Below, in pieces: positions 59,954 through 64,000 of a stretch of DNA of 64,000 nt. The position numbers were made by a program, and so were the translations under genes. A model generated the notes under the pieces. It was not told the origin of the DNA and ran no database searches. It saw nothing but the letters and a program-made list of their open reading frames with translations. The stretch covers positions 62,001 through 126,000 of the forward strand of contig MPNE01000006.1 of assembly GCA_002238865.1 (NCBI GenBank), read 5' to 3'. How positions within the stretch are numbered: the stretch's first letter is position 1; each line of letters begins with the position of its first letter. The DNA is from Gemmatimonadetes bacterium bin94. GTDB taxonomy: Bacteria; Gemmatimonadota; Gemmatimonadetes; Longimicrobiales; Gaopeijiaceae.

Positions 59954-61373
59954 TCAGTTCCGCGGCTTCGTGGCCCCGGGGGTGTCGGGCCCGACGACCT
60001 TGATATCCGTGCCGGGGATCTCTTTCGTGAAGATCTGGATGACCCCGCCTTCGGCCTCGCTCCCGTAGAGAGCCGCGGCGGCCGGTCCCTTGAGAACCTC
60101 GACGCGTTCGATGGCGTCGGGATCAAGCGAAGCGAGGCCCTTCACCTGGGAAAGCCCCATCTCCAGATCGTGGAACCCGTCCATCCTGACGCCATCCAGG
60201 TAGATGATCGGCAGTTGCTTCGTCGCCTCGGCGAGGGTCTGTTCGGCCCTGTGCTTCATCGCCTCGACGAGGTCCTGTTCGGCTTTGGCCGCCGTTTCCG
60301 CGTCGACCGCCTGTCCGTTCTCGTCGACCATCGCGTCGACGAGCGCGTCCTGAACGTCCGTCGGAATCGGCGTGTCGCACGCGGCTGCCAGCGCCACGCC
60401 GACCACGCCCCCGAGCAGGAGAGTCTTCGTCGCACCCATCTTCCTTTTCGTCTCGCTCATCGTTCTCAACCTCCGTTCGAGCAGGCTCTTCGGTTGGCCC
60501 ATCGCCGGGGCGAATCCCCAGCGGCCAACCGACCGGGATCCCGCCTTCAGGAGCACATCGCCATAGTCGGCGGCGTGGATTCCCGATGCGATGACCCGTT
60601 GATCACAGTCCAATTCCACGGCGGCGCGAAGCCGCCGGCACATCCACCAGATCGCCGGACTCCAGGGGAACAGGGCCAGTACCAGCCCGGCGTAAAGCAG
60701 CGCCCAATGGTCCCGCGCCCGCGCGTGCTCCAGTTCGTGGCGAAGGATCGCCGACCTGGCGCCGGGCCCCAGGCGCAGCACCCAGGAGGGGACGACGACC
60801 CGTGGCTTCGCGACACCGACCAGCGCGGGGCCGAAGCCGCGGGACACATGCACATGTGTGTCGTGAATTCGTCCGAGCGGCCAGCGGCGGCGGGCACGTG
60901 CCACGAGGACCATCACGGTGCCGAGGATCGCGAGCGCCGTCAGGGATCCCGTGCCCCACACGATCGCCGCCACCCGTCCCGATTCCCGGCTTGCCGGCAG
61001 GCGCAGGGCAGGGACGAGGCTCCGCCTGTCTTCGACGAGCGTCCCGGTCGCCCTGTTCTCCGCCGCCCCCGACCCCCCCCCCCCGTCCCGATCCCCGGCT
61101 TGCCGGCAGGCGCAGGGCAGGGACGAGGCTCCGCCTGTCTTCGACGAGCGTCCCGGTCGCCCTGTTCTCCGTCGCCGCGGCTCCCACCGCGTCGACGGAC
61201 GCCCGGGGCTGTTGAAGGCCCCCTGCGAGCGGAATTGCGACCGCCAGCGTCAGGGCCGCCAGCCAGACCACCCGGCGCGGCTTGCCCGCCGCCACGGACA
61301 ACCGCTCCAGCGCCAGCCCCCCCGCCGCCACGAACCCCCCGACCACGGCCGCGTACACCATCAGGGCCATCAT
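59954..61373 (-). CDS. M56 (BlaR1-like) membrane metallopeptidase with TonB-plug-like tail, broken by a duplication and G12 tract
   Basis: Partner of the BlaI-like repressor encoded just upstream. The N-terminal frame (61373 to about 61085) gives two helices. After the G12 tract the frame is lost, and the true continuation is the frame starting MAAIVWGTG at 60973. That part has a third helix, the M56 zinc motif HELEH in ILRHELEHARARDH, further helices, and a C-terminal region VEVLKGPAAAALYGSEAEGGV resembling a TonB-receptor plug. A 95-bp direct duplication with offset 109 separates the frames; 11 instead of 12 guanines would restore a 472-residue protein. The start overlaps the BlaI stop. It may be inactivated, phase-variable or misassembled. 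Confidence 0.72.
60973..61176. repeat. Direct duplication of 95 bp, offset 109 bp
   Basis: Copy at 60973-61067 and copy at 61082-61176 differ at two positions. Both fall in the M56 gene. The offset of 109 is not a multiple of three, which breaks the frame. Confidence 0.92.
61073..61084. repeat. Run of 12 cytosines (G12 on the coding strand)
   Basis: An uninterrupted C12 tract lies between the two direct copies, in the M56 coding region. Such tracts slip readily in replication and also cause sequencing errors. Losing one base would put both copies in the same frame. Confidence 0.9.
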
Positions 61374-61771
61374 TCGTCCGACCTCCCGCGCTCGGCCCGG
61401 TCGAGGACCGAACGCATCCGTTCGATCTCCTCGTCGGTGAATTCCCTGTCTTCCACCAGCGTCGCGAGGAGCAGTTCCGCCGATCCATGGAAGATCTTGT
61501 TCACGATGCGCGTGAGCGCGCGCCCCCCCGCGCGGCTCGACTCGACGAGAGGGAAGTAGCGGTAGGCGCGGCCTTCACGCTCGTGCTTCACGGCGCCCTT
61601 CTCCTCCAGGATCTGCAGCATCTTCAGGACCGTCGTGTAGCCGGCATCGTCGCCCATGGCATCCCGCACCTCGGCGACCGTGCCGGAACCCTCCCGCCAC
61701 AGCACGCTCATGATGTCGAGTTCGCGGTCCGTGAACCCCTTCCGTTCCCGCCTGGCCTCCGGTCCGGTCAT
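61370..61771 (-). CDS. BlaI/MecI/CopY-family repressor
   Basis: A 133-residue winged-helix repressor. The pattern FTDRELDIMSVLWREGSGTVAEV, AGYTTVLKMLQILEEKG and HEREGRAYRYFPLV matches BlaI/MecI, which dimerise and are inactivated by proteolysis when a BlaR-type sensor is activated. The C-terminal helices include a FTDEEIERM segment. Its stop overlaps the M56 start (ATGA), and its start overlaps the stop of the deaminase gene, so the three genes form one transcript. Targets are likely genes for envelope stress or its own operon. Confidence 0.92.
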   Translation of the reverse strand: MTGPEARRERKGFTDRELDIMSVLWREGSGTVAEVRDAMGDDAGYTTVLKMLQILEEKGAVKHEREGRAYRYFPLVESSRAGGRALTRIVNKIFHGSAELLLATLVEDREFTDEEIERMRSVLDRAERGRSDE

Positions 61772-63258
61772 CCGGCTCCTCCGTTGCCGGTCACACCCTG
61801 CATGACCTTCTTCACCCTGTCCCCGAACCCACGCGCACGCTTCATGACCTCCTCCTCGTCGACGGTGAGCATCTCTCGGTCCTGCACCACCACCCGGCCG
61901 TTCACGATCACCGTGGCCACATCGCTGCCGCGCGCCGTGTACACGAGGTGCGAGTACACGCTGTACAGTGGCGTGAGTCCGGGGCGACGAGCGTCCAACA
62001 GGACGATGTCGGCGCGCTTTCCCGGCTCCAGCGACCCGATCCGGTCGTGCAGGTTCAGTACCTGCGCGCCGCCCATGGTGGCCATGCGGAAGACCGTTTC
62101 CGCCGGGAGGGCGGTGGGATCGCCCAGGGCGTGCTTTTGCAGCTTGGCAGCGGCGTCCATCTCGTCGAACATGTCGAGGTCGTTGTTGCTGGCGGCTCCG
62201 TCCGTCCCCAGCCCAACCGGGATCCCGGCGGCGAGTGCCGCCACGACCGGGGCCGCCCTCGCAATCCCCAGCTTCATGTTGCTCTGCGGGTTGTGCGCGA
62301 TCCCGGCGCCTCCGGCGGCAATGCGTCCGATGTCCTCTTCGGACAGAAAGACCGAGTGGGCGAGCACCGTCCCTGGCCGGAGCGCTCCGATCGAGCCGAG
62401 GGCCTCGACCACCCCCATGCCGGTGGCCTCCCGTGCGGTTGCGTCCTCGCCGGGGTCCTCGGCCGTGTGGATCTGGAAGACGGCACCGTACTCCTCGGCC
62501 AGCCGGAAGGCGGCCTCGACCGCGTCCAGCGGGGTGGTGTAGAGCGCGTGCGCGGCAACCGCCGGGGTCACGGTGGGGTGGTCCCGATACCGCTCCATGA
62601 ACCCGGCCGCTTCGGCGAGCGATTCCTCCGGGGTGGCGAAGTCGGGGGTGGGGAAGCCGATCACGTGCGGACCGGTGACCGAGCGGATCCCGGCGTCGAT
62701 CGTCGCCCGCGCCATGTCGTCGCGGAAGTAGTACATGTCGGCAAATGTGGTCGTCCCTCCCTTGAGCATCTCGACGGAGGACAGGAGCGTCCCCCAGTAG
62801 ACGAAGTCGGGCGCCACGAGCGCTGCTTCGGCCGGGAAGATGTGTTCTTCCAGCCAGGACATGAGGGGCAGATCGTCGGCCAGCCCGCGCAGAAGTGACA
62901 TCGCGGCGTGGCCGTGCGTGTTGACGAGCCCGGGGATGACGAGGTGGCCGGTGGCGTCAATGACGCGCGTCCCCGTTGGGCGGGACGCCCCGGGCTGCAA
63001 AACCGCCGTGATCCGGTCGCCCTCGACCAGCACCGCGCCGCCCTCGACGATCGTGCCGGCTTCGTCCATGACCACGACGGTGCCGCCGTCGATGAGAAGG
63101 GGGGCGTCGGTCGCGGCTGGGCCGGGGTCGGGCCCGGGTGCGCACGCCGCCAGGGCGAGGAGCGCTCCAAGCGCGAGGAAACCCGGGAGCGCGGACAGCG
63201 CCGCCACCTCCGCCGACCGGAGCGGAGGGCGATCACGAAGGGTTTCGTACATGAGCAT
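61768..63258 (-). CDS. Lipoprotein amidohydrolase of the MTA/S-adenosylhomocysteine deaminase family
   Basis: A 496-residue metallo-hydrolase of the TRZ/ATZ-type branch of the amidohydrolase superfamily. Signatures: NTHGHAAMSLLRG (first metal histidines), QIHTAEDPGED, TVLAHSVFLSEED and GLGTDGAASNNDLDMF, all as in MtaD-type deaminases. An unusual feature is the N-terminal lipobox (LLALAAC), placing a nucleoside- or pterin-type deaminase outside the cytoplasm. Start at 63258 or 63252. It leads a three-gene unit with BlaI and M56. Confidence 0.87.
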   Translation of the reverse strand: MLMYETLRDRPPLRSAEVAALSALPGFLALGALLALAACAPGPDPGPAATDAPLLIDGGTVVVMDEAGTIVEGGAVLVEGDRITAVLQPGASRPTGTRVIDATGHLVIPGLVNTHGHAAMSLLRGLADDLPLMSWLEEHIFPAEAALVAPDFVYWGTLLSSVEMLKGGTTTFADMYYFRDDMARATIDAGIRSVTGPHVIGFPTPDFATPEESLAEAAGFMERYRDHPTVTPAVAAHALYTTPLDAVEAAFRLAEEYGAVFQIHTAEDPGEDATAREATGMGVVEALGSIGALRPGTVLAHSVFLSEEDIGRIAAGGAGIAHNPQSNMKLGIARAAPVVAALAAGIPVGLGTDGAASNNDLDMFDEMDAAAKLQKHALGDPTALPAETVFRMATMGGAQVLNLHDRIGSLEPGKRADIVLLDARRPGLTPLYSVYSHLVYTARGSDVATVIVNGRVVVQDREMLTVDEEEVMKRARGFGDRVKKVMQGVTGNGGAG

Positions 63259-63264
63259 GACGTA

Positions 63265-63293
63265 CCTTAACCCGGCAGTGGGCAGACTGTCAA
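63265..63293 (-). promoter_or_regulatory. Candidate promoter of the deaminase-BlaI-M56 operon
   Basis: On the minus strand a perfect TTGACA (63288-63293), a 17-base spacer and TTAAGG (63265-63270) end six bases before the ATG at 63258. The -10 is weak. Transcription would begin at or near the start codon. Confidence 0.5.
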
Positions 63294-63403
63294 CGATAAA
63301 CTTCGTAGACACACCGGGCGGACAGCCTGCCGGACGTCGGCCCGCACGTGTACATTGTGGCCTGGTTGGAGTGTTCCTCGCCACATGGTAGACCCTGGCA
63401 ACT

Positions 63404-64000
63404 ATGGCAGACAGCAACAAGGTGGGCGCAACCAACGCCGGCAGGGGCGATCCCCGCAGTGCCCTGCGCCGCCGCGACCGGGGGAAGCACGACGCGTGGG
63501 TCGTCGCCTTCCTGAAGCGCGCGTCGTATGGCTTCCTCGCGACGGTGGGGGAGGAAGGACAGCCCTTCCTCAACTCGAACCTGTTCGTGTACGACGATAC
63601 CGGCGACGCGCACCGGATCTACCTGCACACTCACCGCACCGGCCGCACCCGCGCCAACCTGGAGGCTGCGGAGAAGGTGGCGTTCAGCACCGTGGCGATG
63701 GGTAGGCTTCTCCCTGCGCCAGAGGCGCTGGAGTTCTCGGTCGAGTACGCGGGCGTGGTGGTGTTCGGGACGGGACGCGTCGTCGAGGACAGGGAAGAGG
63801 CGCGCGCCGCCCTGCAGGTGCTCCTCGACAAGTACGCGCCGCACCTCAGGCCGGGGGTCGACTATCGGCCCACCACCGATGAAGAGCTGAAGCGGACCGC
63901 CGTCTACCGTATCGACATCGAGGCGTGGAGCGGCAAGCAGAAGGAAGTGCCCGCGGACTTTCCGGGAGCGTTCGCCCTGGAGGCGCCGCCGGTTCCGTTT
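63404..64000 (+). CDS. PNPOx-like flavin-binding protein, C-terminus beyond the window
   Basis: Pyridoxamine 5'-phosphate oxidase-type split-barrel protein, related to NimA-like and flavin-binding families. The reading frame is open for 199 codons to the right edge. Core segments: ASYGFLATVGEEGQPFLNSN, RIYLHTHRTGRTRANLE, VEYAGVVVFGTGRVV. Such proteins bind FMN or F420 and reduce or sense small molecules; the exact activity is unknown. The start at 63404 gives MADSNKVGATN before the core; no clear ribosome site. The gene is nearly complete, with only the last residues beyond the window. Confidence 0.85.
   Translation, partial: MADSNKVGATNAGRGDPRSALRRRDRGKHDAWVVAFLKRASYGFLATVGEEGQPFLNSNLFVYDDTGDAHRIYLHTHRTGRTRANLEAAEKVAFSTVAMGRLLPAPEALEFSVEYAGVVVFGTGRVVEDREEARAALQVLLDKYAPHLRPGVDYRPTTDEELKRTAVYRIDIEAWSGKQKEVPADFPGAFALEAPPVPF

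Overview
The window looks like chromosomal DNA of a high-GC Gram-negative bacterium. The best guess is a Gemmatimonadota-type or similar free-living or host-associated lineage. Pointers are the dense set of secreted PQQ propellers, sortilin/BNR proteins, six-bladed propeller lipoproteins, DUF6152-like proteins, amidohydrolase lipoproteins, a BlaI/M56 pair with a TonB-plug-like tail, and plant-type LRR proteins. Lipoprotein boxes, LolA, Lnt and an outer-membrane barrel indicate a diderm envelope. The taxonomic placement is inference. I see no rRNA, tRNA, CRISPR array, integrase or transposase.

Layout. (1) 1-13029 is a housekeeping block. A PpiD/SurA-type foldase (minus, cut by the left edge) diverges from a tightly packed plus-strand chain: aroQ, efp, accB, accC, comB-like, ftsK, lolA, rimO, a Gfo/Idh/MocA oxidoreductase, lnt and greA. 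Most of these genes overlap by a few bases. (2) 13026-20449 holds a minus-strand pair, a PQQ dehydrogenase fused to a serine hydrolase and an Ig-domain metallopeptidase lipoprotein with a one-base frameshift. Divergent from them are a cytochrome c lipoprotein and two paralogous small membrane proteins. (3) 20674-31218 is a minus-strand six-gene cluster: a membrane-anchored VWA protein, two SH3-type paralogues, a degenerate-kinase/LRR protein, a MotA/TolQ/ExbB-like channel and a large LRR-metzincin lipoprotein. It is my best candidate for an undescribed system. (4) 31484-36201 is a second PQQ operon (cytochrome c-PQQ propeller, two related secreted proteins, a DUF6152-like protein). Its long leader carries two tiny ORFs and two strong hairpins.

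(5) 36298-46288 holds an amidohydrolase lipoprotein, an M50B-like membrane peptidase, a TlpA-type thioredoxin, an APC transporter with fused Usp domains, glpD, a DinB-like protein, a propeller lipoprotein and an ornithine-cyclodeaminase-family enzyme. (6) 46293-54517 holds a secreted tandem M42 peptidase, a VapBC-like toxin-antitoxin pair with a promoter-embedded palindrome, a sortilin/BNR protein, a second propeller protein and an outer-membrane barrel. (7) 54525-64000 holds an unrecognised 627-residue protein, an alpha/beta hydrolase, a DUF2723-type glycosyltransferase, a lipoprotein deaminase followed by BlaI and M56 genes, and a PNPOx-like protein cut by the right edge. The M56 gene is broken by a 109-bp duplication plus a G12 tract.

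How the genes fit together. The left block makes fatty-acid precursors, matures translation factors and sorts lipoproteins. The rest is mostly envelope and periplasm: electron transfer from PQQ enzymes to cytochrome c, scavenging hydrolases, and an apparent ion-driven envelope machine. Promoters tend to be TTGNNN, a 17-18 base spacer and a -10 resembling TANCTT. Several genes look nearly leaderless.
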